DNA of 5,833 nt from Rhodoferax sp. (GCA_029946045.1 JAQSDS010000110.1:1-5833); one strand, 5' to 3'; counted from the stretch's first letter, positions 1 through 5,833 are shown. Notes: generated by a model not told the origin, from the sequence alone. Numbers and translations: made by a program.

Positions 1-115
1 GCGCGGGGATTGGGTCATGCGACCGGGCTTTGGGGTGGAAGGCGCGCGCAGAAAGCAGTCGGCGCAAGGCACCTTCAATTTCGCGTGTGTTTTCACCCCA
101 AAACCGCATGCGCAT
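1..115 (-). CDS. Unrecognised protein, N-terminal part (runs off the window)
   Basis: A minus-strand frame stays open from an ATG at 115-113 to base 2, giving 38 codons before the window edge. A second in-frame ATG lies two codons later (109-107), and an in-frame TAG at 151-149 limits how far upstream it could start. The peptide begins MRMRFWGENTREIEGALRRL and continues LLSARAFHPKARSHDP. Its amphipathic, Arg/Leu/Glu-rich start and ordinary GC-rich codons look like real coding, and the opposite frame gives a less protein-like peptide. No clear Shine-Dalgarno sequence precedes either ATG; instead a GC-rich hairpin abuts the start. It is divergent from mnmG and shares the intergenic region with it. 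I do not recognise the family and assign no function. With only 38 codons, a chance open frame remains possible. Confidence 0.45.
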   Translation of the reverse strand, partial: MRMRFWGENTREIEGALRRLLSARAFHPKARSHDPIPA

Positions 116-148
116 GGCCCGGTCGCCGTGCCGGGTTGGGTGTAACCC
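116..148 (-). promoter_or_regulatory. Two overlapping, mutually exclusive hairpins in the minus-strand leader
   Basis: CCCGG at 118-122 can pair with CCGGG at 131-135, extended by G-T pairs (123/130, 117/136 and 116/137 in plus-strand numbering). Alternatively GGGTT at 133-137 can pair with AACCC at 144-148. Both use 133-135, so only one can form at a time. On the minus strand they lie just before the putative ATG at 115-113, where they could affect translation initiation. That role is inference; short GC stems of this kind also arise by chance in GC-rich DNA. Confidence 0.3.
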
Positions 149-330
149 CTACTTAGGATCAGTTGGGTTCAGAGCACGTCGCTTTGCGAGTGGTCTGACC
201 CGCAATGTCTAGAGACGTCACATCAGTTCGAATCGCACCCACGCAGAGCAGCATTTCAGGTGCATCGGTAAAATCGGTCCTTTGCTTGCGCGCGCTGGGC
301 TGGCGCGGCTTGTGATTTGCCCCCATCTGG
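116..330. other. Divergent intergenic region upstream of mnmG
   Basis: This stretch separates the minus-strand partial gene from mnmG and should carry promoters for both. The only -10-like hexamer I can point to for mnmG is TAAAAT at 269-274 (five of six matches to TATAAT), but no good -35 hexamer sits 16-18 bases upstream, so I do not call a promoter. GTTCGAATC near 226-234 resembles a tRNA T-loop, but its flanks cannot form the T-stem. No DnaA box, parS site or AT-rich unwinding element is visible. The left end contains two mutually exclusive hairpins, listed separately. Confidence 0.5.
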
Positions 331-2382
331 ATGACCACCATGTACTACCCACAACATTTCGACGTGATCGTCGTTGGCGGCGGCCATGCCGGGACCGAGG
401 CCGCTTTGGCTGCGGCCCGCATGGGCTGCAAGACCTTGCTGCTGAGCCACAACATCGAGACCCTGGGGCAGATGAGTTGCAACCCGTCGATCGGCGGCAT
501 TGGCAAAGGGCACTTGGTGAAGGAGGTCGATGCGATGGGTGGCGCCATGGCAGCGGTGACCGATGAAGCCGGCATCCAGTTCCGTATTCTCAACTCTTCC
601 AAAGGTCCGGCGGTGCGCGCGACCCGTGCTCAGGCCGACCGTGTTTTGTACAAAGCCGCCATTCGTCACCGCCTGGAAAACCAGCCTAACCTGTGGTTGT
701 TCCAACAAGCCGTTGACGACCTCATGGTGGAAGGCGACCGGGTGGTCGGCGCCGTCACCCAGGTGGGCATTCGCTTCAGGGCAAGCACCGTGGTGCTGAC
801 CGCTGGGACGTTTCTGGACGGCAAGATCCATGTCGGGCTCAATAACTACGCAGCTGGGCGCGCCGGTGACCCGCCAGCGGTGTCACTGAGTGGGCGCTTG
901 AAAGAGCTCAAGCTGCCGCAGGGTCGCCTCAAGACCGGCACGCCACCGCGGCTGGATGGCCGCAGCATTGACTTCAGCAAGTGCACCGAGCAACCCGGTG
1001 ATGGCATGGCAGGTGGCATGAGCGAACATATGCCGGTGTTCAGCTTCATGGGACGGCCCGAGCAGCACCCGCAGCAGATGTCGTGCTGGATCACCCACAC
1101 CAACGAGCGTACCCATGACATCATCCGCAGCGGCTTTGACCGCAGCCCCATGTTTACCGGCAAGATCGAAGGCGTGGGGCCGCGCTATTGCCCCAGCGTA
1201 GAAGATAAGATCAACCGCTTTGCGGATAAAGACAGCCACCAGATTTTTCTGGAGCCCGAGGGCCTGACCACCCACGAGTATTACCCCAACGGCATCAGCA
1301 CCAGCTTGCCGTTTGACATTCAGTACGCGCTGGTGCGCTCCATGCCGGGCTTGGAAAACGCCCATATTTTGCGGCCCGGTTATGCCATTGAATACGACTA
1401 CTTTGACCCGACGCAACTCAAGAGTTCGTTTGAAACCAAGGCCATCGGTGGCTTGTTTTTTGCCGGGCAAATCAATGGCACCACCGGCTACGAAGAGGCT
1501 GCGGCGCAGGGTTTGTTTGCCGGCATCAATGCTGCGCTCCAGGTTCGTGCGCTGGGTGGTGGCAACGCCCAGGCCAGCGCCGTAGGCGCCATCAGCTATA
1601 CCGGAGACATGTGGTTGCCTGGCCGTGATGAGGCTTACCTGGGCGTGCTGGTCGACGACCTGATCACCAAAGGCGTGACCGAGCCGTATCGCATGTTCAC
1701 CAGCCGCGCCGAGTTCCGGTTGCAGCTGCGCGAAGACAATGCCGACGCCCGTTTGACCGAGGTAGGCCGCCAATTGGGACTGGTCGATGACGCCCGCTGG
1801 CACGCTTTCAATCAAAAGCGTGACGCTGTTTCACGTGAAACGGAGCGTTTGCGTTCAATCTGGGTCAGCCCAAAAAATCTGGACTCGGCTGAAGCTGAGC
1901 GGGTTTTGGGCAAGGCCATTGACCACGAGTACAACCTGGCTGAATTGCTGCGCCGACCTGAGGTGAGTTACGAGTCACTGATGTCCCTGAACGGCGGCAA
2001 ATACGCGCTGGCTGAGTTGCCGGTGGGTGTTTCACGTGAAACAGGTGTGCTGTCCCCGGCTGCGGCCCTGGCGGCCACGGTGATTGAGCAGGTTGAAATC
2101 GCCTCCAAGTACGCGGGCTACATTGACCGCCAGAAAGACGATGTGGTGCGCGCGGCGCACTATGAAAAACTCAAGCTGCCGCAGGACCTGGACTACATGC
2201 AGGTGCTCGCCCTAAGCATTGAGGCGCGGCAAAAGCTGAACCGCCACAAGCCCGAAACCTTGGGCCAGGCATCGCGCATTTCAGGAATTACCCCGGCAAC
2301 CATTTCATTGTTGACCATCCATTTGAAAAAAACCAAGTTCAAAAATTTTGCGACCCTTCCGTCTGAAAGCGAAGTTTCTTGA
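331..2382 (+). CDS. mnmG: tRNA uridine-5-carboxymethylaminomethyl(34) synthesis enzyme MnmG (GidA)
   Basis: FAD-binding subunit of the MnmE-MnmG complex. In the cytoplasm it installs the 5-(carboxymethyl)aminomethyl group on wobble uridine 34 of certain tRNAs, using methylene-tetrahydrofolate and GTP-dependent MnmE. Visible features: the dinucleotide-binding [10 protein letters not shown] at residues 16-25; [14 protein letters not shown] at 48-61 with the conserved Cys50; [11 protein letters not shown] at 283-293 with Cys287 (counterpart of E. coli Cys277); [18 protein letters not shown] at 377-394; and the C-terminal [17 protein letters not shown] around 645-661 that contacts MnmE. At 683 residues it is longer than E. 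coli MnmG (about 629). The extra length is in loops near 222-232, 408-430 and 559-582. An ATG at 340 gives [18 protein letters not shown], matches the usual family start, and has GGA at 329-331 eight bases upstream, so 340 may be the true start. Two parS-like sites lie inside the gene. Confidence 0.97.
   Translation: MTTMYYPQHFDVIVVGGGHAGTEAALAAARMGCKTLLLSHNIETLGQMSCNPSIGGIGKGHLVKEVDAMGGAMAAVTDEAGIQFRILNSSKGPAVRATRAQADRVLYKAAIRHRLENQPNLWLFQQAVDDLMVEGDRVVGAVTQVGIRFRASTVVLTAGTFLDGKIHVGLNNYAAGRAGDPPAVSLSGRLKELKLPQGRLKTGTPPRLDGRSIDFSKCTEQPGDGMAGGMSEHMPVFSFMGRPEQHPQQMSCWITHTNERTHDIIRSGFDRSPMFTGKIEGVGPRYCPSVEDKINRFADKDSHQIFLEPEGLTTHEYYPNGISTSLPFDIQYALVRSMPGLENAHILRPGYAIEYDYFDPTQLKSSFETKAIGGLFFAGQINGTTGYEEAAAQGLFAGINAALQVRALGGGNAQASAVGAISYTGDMWLPGRDEAYLGVLVDDLITKGVTEPYRMFTSRAEFRLQLREDNADARLTEVGRQLGLVDDARWHAFNQKRDAVSRETERLRSIWVSPKNLDSAEAERVLGKAIDHEYNLAELLRRPEVSYESLMSLNGGKYALAELPVGVSRETGVLSPAAALAATVIEQVEIASKYAGYIDRQKDDVVRAAHYEKLKLPQDLDYMQVLALSIEARQKLNRHKPETLGQASRISGITPATISLLTIHLKKTKFKNFATLPSESEVS
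1827..1842. promoter_or_regulatory. parS: parS centromere site 1, inside mnmG (15/16 match)
   Basis: TGTTTCACGTGAAACG differs from the canonical chromosomal parS TGTTTCACGTGAAACA only at the last base, and the inner 14-base palindrome GTTTCACGTGAAAC is intact. ParB dimers are known to bind this sequence and spread from it. In the mnmG frame it reads Val-Ser-Arg-Glu-Thr (residues 500-504). This aligns without a gap to E. coli IERER, so the site is accommodated in an existing helix-like region. TCA for serine is unusual for this GC-rich gene, which fits selection on the DNA sequence. Confidence 0.9.
2028..2043. promoter_or_regulatory. parS: parS centromere site 2, inside mnmG (16/16 match)
   Basis: A perfect 16-base match to TGTTTCACGTGAAACA. 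It again reads Val-Ser-Arg-Glu-Thr (residues 567-571), with the same codons as site 1 apart from the last base. It lies 201 bases downstream of site 1. Unlike site 1, it falls in a protein stretch (about residues 559-582) roughly 19 residues longer than the matching E. coli MnmG segment, so it may sit in a tolerated loop. Confidence 0.95.
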
Positions 2383-3059
2383 TGCAGACGCTGGCGGCCA
2401 AATTGCGCGCGGGTCTGGCGGCGCTTGAGCTGAGCCTGAGTGACGCACAAATTGACAGTTTGCTGGCTTACCAGGAACTGATCGGGAAATGGAACAAAGT
2501 CTATAACCTGACGGCGGTACGTGACCCTGGCGAGATGCTGACGCTCCATCTGCTGGATAGCTTGGCAGTCATTGTCCCTTTGCGCCGGCAGCTTGCGCAA
2601 CTGGCTCCTGGTGCAGAGACTCAGGCATGGCGTTTGCTGGACGTGGGCTCGGGCGCGGGTTTGCCTGGCGTGGTGATTGCCATTTGCTGCCCTGAGATCC
2701 GGGTGGATTGTGTTGACACGGTTGGCAAAAAGGCCGCTTTCATTCAGCAGGTAGCCGTCACCCTCAAGCTGCCCAACCTGCGCGGCGTGCATGCCCGCGT
2801 CGAGAACTTGACCGAGTCTTACCAAGTCATCAGTTCGCGCGCTTTTGCTTCGCTGGTCGACTTCACCAATTGGTCAGCGCAGGCGCTGGCACCGCAGGGT
2901 ATCTGGCTGGCCATGAAGGGCAAGTCTCCTGCAGAGGAGCTGGTCGCCCTGTCGCCGGAGGTTCAGGTGTTTCACGTGGAACAGCTCTTGGTTCCGGGCC
3001 TCGCCGCAGAGCGTTGCCTGATCTGGATGAAGCCGGTCGCTCATCAAGATGAAAAATAA
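2382..3059 (+). CDS. rsmG: 16S rRNA (guanine527-N7)-methyltransferase RsmG (GidB)
   Basis: SAM-dependent enzyme that methylates N7 of G527 in 16S rRNA in the 30S subunit; its loss is known to give low-level streptomycin resistance. Numbering from ATG 2382 (225 residues), the sequence shows NLTAVRDP at 42-49, HLLDSLAV at 56-63, the glycine-rich SAM motif LLDVGSGAGLPGV at 85-97, SRAFASL at 152-158 and the C-terminal VPGLAAERCLIWM at 204-216, all typical of the family. The length is only slightly above the E. coli enzyme. The ATG overlaps the mnmG stop by one base (TGATG), which points to translational coupling. A TTG three bases upstream (2379) is a less likely start. GAAG at 2371-2374 is a weak ribosome-binding match. 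A parS-like site lies near the 3' end. The gene stops 12 bases before the next start. Confidence 0.96.
   Translation: MQTLAAKLRAGLAALELSLSDAQIDSLLAYQELIGKWNKVYNLTAVRDPGEMLTLHLLDSLAVIVPLRRQLAQLAPGAETQAWRLLDVGSGAGLPGVVIAICCPEIRVDCVDTVGKKAAFIQQVAVTLKLPNLRGVHARVENLTESYQVISSRAFASLVDFTNWSAQALAPQGIWLAMKGKSPAEELVALSPEVQVFHVEQLLVPGLAAERCLIWMKPVAHQDEK
2968..2983. promoter_or_regulatory. parS: parS-like site 3, inside rsmG (15/16 match, inner mismatch)
   Basis: TGTTTCACGTGGAACA differs from canonical parS by A to G at position 12, which breaks the palindrome in one half-site. It is read in a different frame from the mnmG copies, as Val-Phe-His-Val-Glu-Gln (residues 196-201 of RsmG). The clustering with three near-perfect sites argues against coincidence. 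The internal mismatch may lower ParB affinity, so function is likely but not certain. Confidence 0.75.
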
Positions 3060-3071
3060 TTTGGAGTAGCG

Positions 3072-3686
3072 ATGTTTGGCATTTCAGATTACGGCGCGTT
3101 CGTGCTGGCGTTCATCGTGTTGCTGTTCATCCCTGGGCCTGGCAATCTGGCGATCATCACATCCACCACCAAGGGCGGTATCCTGGGTGGACTGGCTGCC
3201 ACCTTGGGTTTGATGGCAGGTGACCAGGTACTGATGTGGCTCGCCGTGGCGGGTGTTGCGGCGCTGCTTATGGCTTACCCGGCAGCTTTCAATGCGGTGC
3301 AATGGCTGGGTGCAGGGTATCTGGCATGGCTAGGCGTAAAGATGATCACAGCCAAACCCGGGGCACCTGCCATCATCCAGATCAAACCCCATCATTATTT
3401 TCAGCAGGCCCTGACCATCACGGTGCTGAACCCAAAAGCGATTGTGTTTTACATGGCCTTTCTGCCACTGTTTATCGACCCCGCTACGCACCGGGGTTGG
3501 TTAACTTTTGGGGTCATGGCGCTGACGGTGGCCGTGCTGGCTTTTGTCTATTGTTTTGCCGTTGTTCTGCTGACGCATTTTCTGGCTGAGCGCTTGCGTG
3601 CCAGTCCTTTGGTGTCCTCGGCCTTGCAGAAGTTTGCTGGTGTTTGCCTTGTTGGTTTTGGACTCAAGCTGGCTTTATCGCGCTGA
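3072..3686 (+). CDS. LysE/RhtB-family amino-acid exporter
   Basis: A 204-residue, strongly hydrophobic inner-membrane protein of the LysE/RhtB superfamily, whose members export amino acids or related small molecules. Family signs are PGPGNLAI at residues 21-28 right after the first membrane segment, Gly-rich segments KGGILGGLAATLGLMAGD (34-51), and LNPKAIVFYMAFLPLF (119-134) with the conserved Asn-Pro-Lys. Hydrophobic segments lie near 7-27, 38-66, 68-90, 112-135, 141-169 and 183-202, about six as expected. The ATG at 3072 is supported by GGAG at 3063-3066 five bases upstream. The short gap after rsmG suggests co-transcription with mnmG-rsmG. The substrate cannot be read from the sequence. 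No functional link to tRNA modification or partition is evident. Confidence 0.9.
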   Translation: MFGISDYGAFVLAFIVLLFIPGPGNLAIITSTTKGGILGGLAATLGLMAGDQVLMWLAVAGVAALLMAYPAAFNAVQWLGAGYLAWLGVKMITAKPGAPAIIQIKPHHYFQQALTITVLNPKAIVFYMAFLPLFIDPATHRGWLTFGVMALTVAVLAFVYCFAVVLLTHFLAERLRASPLVSSALQKFAGVCLVGFGLKLALSR

Positions 3687-3691
3687 ATTTT

Positions 3692-3717
3692 CCTGGTGTG
3701 CGCCCAATTACACTAGG
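3692..3717. terminator. Inverted repeat between the exporter gene and parA; weak terminator or operator
   Basis: CCTGGTGTG (3692-3700) can pair with TACACTAGG (3709-3717) around an eight-base loop, giving seven Watson-Crick and two G-T pairs. CTTTGTGTTT follows on the plus strand, a moderately T-rich tail, so a weak rho-independent terminator for the upstream genes is possible. The right arm also contains TACACT (3709-3714), a four-of-six match to a -10 hexamer without a good -35, so the repeat could instead be an operator for parA. The sequence alone cannot decide. Confidence 0.4.
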
Positions 3718-3722
3718 CTTTG

Positions 3723-3738
3723 TGTTTCACGTGAAACA
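3723..3738. promoter_or_regulatory. parS: parS centromere site 4, intergenic, upstream of parA (16/16 match)
   Basis: A perfect match to TGTTTCACGTGAAACA in the 83-base gap between the exporter gene and parA, ending 31 bases before the parA ATG. It is the only one of the four sites outside coding sequence. ParB bound here would sit in the likely parA leader or promoter, so besides nucleating the partition complex it could repress parA and the genes after it. That regulatory role is inference. Confidence 0.95.
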
Positions 3739-3769
3739 TGTCTTCGATTTCTCAACTGGGTAAGCGTCC

Positions 3770-4552
3770 ATGGCCAAAATCTTCTGTATTGCCAATCAAA
3801 AGGGTGGTGTAGGCAAGACCACCACCACGGTCAATTTGGCGGCAGGCTTGGCCAAGGTGGGGCAACGGGTGCTGATGGTCGACCTGGATCCGCAGGGCAA
3901 TGCCACCATGGGCTCAGGTGTAGACAAGCGCAAGCTGGACTTGACGGTCTACGACGTGCTGCTGGAGTCGGCTTCCATTGCAGAAGCCCGGGTTCAAAGC
4001 AGCAAGCTGCTGGATGCGGGGTGTAGTTACGACATCTTGGGTGCCAACCGTGAACTGGCCGGCGCCGAGGTCGAGATGGTTGAGCTGGAGCGTCGCGAAA
4101 AGCGCCTCAAAAATGCAATCACCCAAGTTGAAAATGACTACGACTTCATCTTGATCGACTGCCCGCCCAGTTTGTCGATGCTCACGCTCAACGGCTTGTG
4201 CTGCGCCCATGGCGTGATCGTGCCAATGCAATGCGAATACTTTGCTCTCGAAGGCCTGGCTGATCTGGTCAACACCATCAAGCAGGTGCACGCCAACCTG
4301 AACAAGGAGCTGGCCATCATCGGTTTGTTGCGCGTCATGTTCGACCCGCGCATCACCTTGCAGCAGCAGGTGAGCGAGCAGCTCAAGGCGCGCTTTGGCG
4401 ACAAGGTGTTTGAAACCGTGATCCCGCGCAATGTGCGTCTGGCCGAGGCCCCCAGCTATGGGGTACCAGGGGTGGTGTTTGACCCGTCGAGCAAAGGCGC
4501 GCAAGCCTTCGTGGCCTTTGCTGAAGAAATGGTGCTACGCATCGGAAAATAA
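3770..4552 (+). CDS. parA: Chromosome-partitioning ATPase ParA (Soj)
   Basis: Deviant Walker-A ATPase that binds DNA non-specifically as an ATP dimer and moves ParB-parS complexes, and so the origin region, during segregation. Visible: the deviant Walker A KGGVGKTTTT at residues 11-20 with signature Lys11 and catalytic Lys16; MVDLDPQGNAT at 36-46 (A' box); the Walker B region DFILIDCPPSLSML at 125-138; and PRNVRLAEAPSYG at 219-231. At 260 residues, with no N-terminal helix-turn-helix, it is the short chromosomal type rather than the long plasmid P1 type. The ATG follows GGGTAAG (3758-3764), a moderate ribosome-binding site. parS lies just upstream. The gene is followed not by parB but by a small hydrolase gene, with 56 bases between. 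Confidence 0.97.
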   Translation: MAKIFCIANQKGGVGKTTTTVNLAAGLAKVGQRVLMVDLDPQGNATMGSGVDKRKLDLTVYDVLLESASIAEARVQSSKLLDAGCSYDILGANRELAGAEVEMVELERREKRLKNAITQVENDYDFILIDCPPSLSMLTLNGLCCAHGVIVPMQCEYFALEGLADLVNTIKQVHANLNKELAIIGLLRVMFDPRITLQQQVSEQLKARFGDKVFETVIPRNVRLAEAPSYGVPGVVFDPSSKGAQAFVAFAEEMVLRIGK

Positions 4553-4608
4553 TGGGGCCATGGGGCAACGGAACATTTAAACCGGCTTAACAAGCGCTCA
4601 AATTCATA

Positions 4609-5151
4609 GTGACTCACGCTACCAATATTCTCATCCTTCCCGGCTGGCAAGGCTCGGGACCACAGCACTGGCAAAGCCTGTGGCAAGCCCGGCTTGGTTA
4701 CCAGCGGGTAGAGCAGCATGACTGGATGCAGCCGCTGCGTGGCGACTGGATTGCCCGCCTGGAAGACGTGGTGCTGTCCACCAGCGCGCCTGCTGTGCTG
4801 GTGGCCCACAGTCTGGGTTGCATGCTGGTAGCGGCTTGGGCATCGCACAGTCGCAACACGCACCGTGTCAAAGCGGCGCTGCTGGTCGCGCCAGGCGATG
4901 TGGCGCAGGAAGCGCTGCGCCCGGTGCTGGCCAGTTGGTCACCGATTCCGCTGCAAACCCTGCCCTTCAAAAGCACGCTTGTAGCGAGTCAGGATGACCC
5001 CTATTGCAGCTTTGCGCGGGCCCAGGACTTTGCCTCCGCCTGGGGTGCGACACTGGTAGATGCCGGCGCGGCCGGCCACATCAACGCCGACTCCGGTCTG
5101 GGCGATTGGCCACAGGGTCAGGCGCTGCTCAAGCAACTTATTCACAGCTAA
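4609..5151 (+). CDS. RBBP9/YdeN-type alpha/beta hydrolase between parA and parB
   Basis: A 180-residue compact serine hydrolase of the alpha/beta fold. It resembles the RBBP9/YdeN family, whose bacterial members are mostly of unknown substrate. Evidence: NILILPGWQGSGPQHWQSLW at residues 6-25 (first strand and oxyanion region); the nucleophile elbow VAHSLGC with Ser68; LVAPGDV at 92-98; ASQDDPYC with candidate acid Asp129 or Asp130; and GHINADSGLGDWPQG with His157. All three triad members are therefore present and it should be active. No signal peptide is seen, so it is probably cytoplasmic. The GTG at 4609 is chosen because an in-frame TAA at 4588 blocks extension and the family motif starts almost at once; the ribosome-binding site is poor. 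It ends 13 bases before parB, so parB expression likely depends on transcription through it. Confidence 0.88.
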   Translation: MTHATNILILPGWQGSGPQHWQSLWQARLGYQRVEQHDWMQPLRGDWIARLEDVVLSTSAPAVLVAHSLGCMLVAAWASHSRNTHRVKAALLVAPGDVAQEALRPVLASWSPIPLQTLPFKSTLVASQDDPYCSFARAQDFASAWGATLVDAGAAGHINADSGLGDWPQGQALLKQLIHS

Positions 5152-5164
5152 CCAAAGGGTTGTC

Positions 5165-5833
5165 ATGGTCACAAAAAAACTCAAGGGCCTGGGTCGCGGT
5201 CTGGAAGCCTTGTTAGGCCCCACAGTCACTGAATCGCTCAGTTCTGACGGTTCGGCTACCCAGGTCGCCAACAGCGGCCAGCCGTCCACGCTGCTGCTCA
5301 CCGACCTGGTCCCGGGCCAATACCAGCCGCGCACCCGCATGGACGAAGGCGCGCTTTACGAGTTGGCTGAATCCATCAAGGTGCAGGGCATCATGCAGCC
5401 GATTCTGGTGCGTCGCCTGAGCGATGCCGACGCAGAGCTCAAGCGCAGCCAGCAGTCGCCGGATTTCACCAGGGGGACCAGTGGCGGCGGCGTGGTGCGC
5501 CCGGTGTATGAAATCATTGCTGGCGAGCGCCGCTTTCGGGCCGCCAAACTGGCGGGCCTCGACAGCGTGCCGGTGCTGGTGCGCGACGTTCCCAACGAGT
5601 CGGCAGCAGCCATGGCACTCATCGAGAACATCCAGCGCGAAGACCTCAACCCGCTGGAAGAAGCGCAGGGCGTGCAGCGCCTGATCAAGGAATTTGGCCT
5701 CACGCACGAGACTGCCGCGCAAGCCGTGGGCCGTTCGCGCAGCGCCACCAGTAACTTGCTGCGGCTGTTGAACTTGGCCGAACCCGTGCAAACCATGCTG
5801 ATGGCGGGCGATATTGACATGGGCCACGCCCGA
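5165..5833 (+). CDS. parB: Chromosome-partitioning protein ParB (Spo0J), 3' end missing
   Basis: CTP-dependent clamp protein that loads at parS and slides along DNA to build the partition complex that ParA moves. The frame is open to the window edge: 223 codons of roughly 300 expected, so the truncation is only the window boundary. Visible in order: the N-terminal ParA-activating motif KLKGLGRGLEALLG at residues 5-18; a low-complexity linker to about 40; the N-domain PGQYQPR (50-56) and ESIKVQGIMQPILVR (69-83); the CTP-binding box GERRFRAAKLAG at 120-131; ENIQREDLNPLEEA at 154-167; and the helix-turn-helix TAAQAVGRSRSATSNLLRLL at about 183-202 that reads parS. The C-terminal dimerisation domain is outside the window. 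Residues 85-113 form a Ser/Asp/Gly-rich insertion before the YEIIAGERR strand. AAAGGG at 5154-5159, five bases before the ATG, is a good ribosome-binding site. Confidence 0.96.
   Translation, partial: MVTKKLKGLGRGLEALLGPTVTESLSSDGSATQVANSGQPSTLLLTDLVPGQYQPRTRMDEGALYELAESIKVQGIMQPILVRRLSDADAELKRSQQSPDFTRGTSGGGVVRPVYEIIAGERRFRAAKLAGLDSVPVLVRDVPNESAAAMALIENIQREDLNPLEEAQGVQRLIKEFGLTHETAAQAVGRSRSATSNLLRLLNLAEPVQTMLMAGDIDMGHAR

Noticed and set aside
220..245. tRNA-like T-loop sequence GTTCGAATC upstream of mnmG
   Set aside because: The flanking bases cannot form a five-pair T-stem, and no acceptor, D or anticodon arms can be assembled around it.
256..831. Long minus-strand open frame (191 codons) over the mnmG start
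   Set aside because: It lies almost wholly antisense to the well-supported mnmG; its composition (His, Gln and Ala rich) is typical of an antisense shadow in GC-rich DNA.
883..1815. Minus-strand open frame of 310 codons inside mnmG
   Set aside because: Antisense to strongly conserved MnmG motifs, with no recognisable domain; explained by GC-rich codon bias.
3598..4026. Plus-strand frame running from the exporter gene across parS into parA
   Set aside because: It overlaps two solid genes out of frame. Its VSRET stretch is just parS translated; no family resemblance.
3914..4504. Minus-strand frame of 196 codons within parA
   Set aside because: Antisense to conserved ParA motifs; no motif of its own.
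4577..4590. Near-palindrome TTAAACCGGCTTAA between parA and the hydrolase gene
   Set aside because: Only 14 bases with one mismatched pair, no U-tract and no adjacent promoter hexamers; too weak to call an operator or terminator.
5213..5827. Minus-strand frames covering the right end
   Set aside because: Antisense to parB, whose motifs are clear in the plus frame from 5165 to the window edge.
1..5833. Replication origin, CRISPR array, insertion sequence or prophage
   Set aside because: No DnaA-box cluster or AT-rich region, no spaced direct repeats, no transposase or integrase and no terminal repeats are visible.

Overview
The window is a chromosomal segment from a beta-proteobacterium, most likely Burkholderiales and probably near Comamonadaceae (Rhodoferax/Polaromonas-like). 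This rests on protein character, GC-rich codon use and the layout mnmG-rsmG-(LysE-type)-parA-(hydrolase)-parB. No database search was possible, so the genus is inference. It is the classical gidA-gidB-parA-parB neighbourhood often found near the replication origin. No origin is visible in the window itself.

Layout. Bases 1-115 hold the 5' end of an unrecognised minus-strand reading frame that leaves the window. Bases 116-330 are a divergent intergenic region with two competing hairpins and no convincing promoter. On the plus strand follow mnmG (331-2382), rsmG (2382-3059, overlapping mnmG by one base), a LysE/RhtB-family exporter (3072-3686), an 83-base gap with an inverted repeat and a perfect parS site, parA (3770-4552), a small RBBP9/YdeN-type serine hydrolase with a GTG start (4609-5151), and parB (5165 onward, cut by the window edge after 223 codons).

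How the parts work together. MnmG and RsmG are RNA-modification enzymes (tRNA wobble uridine and 16S rRNA G527). ParA and ParB, with parS, form the chromosome-segregation machine. The most interesting content is a cluster of four parS-like 16-mers spread over about 1.9 kb: two inside mnmG, one inside rsmG and one in the gap before parA. Two match TGTTTCACGTGAAACA perfectly and two have one mismatch. Three of the four lie inside protein-coding sequence, so the centromere is written partly into housekeeping genes. Both mnmG copies are read as Val-Ser-Arg-Glu-Thr, and the perfect one sits in a protein segment that appears expanded relative to E. coli MnmG. The exporter and the hydrolase are extra genes in a neighbourhood that in many bacteria is only gidA-gidB-parA-parB. 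The hydrolase separates the two partition genes.

The systems here are known ones. I see no evidence for a wholly new system, mobile element, CRISPR array or intact RNA gene.
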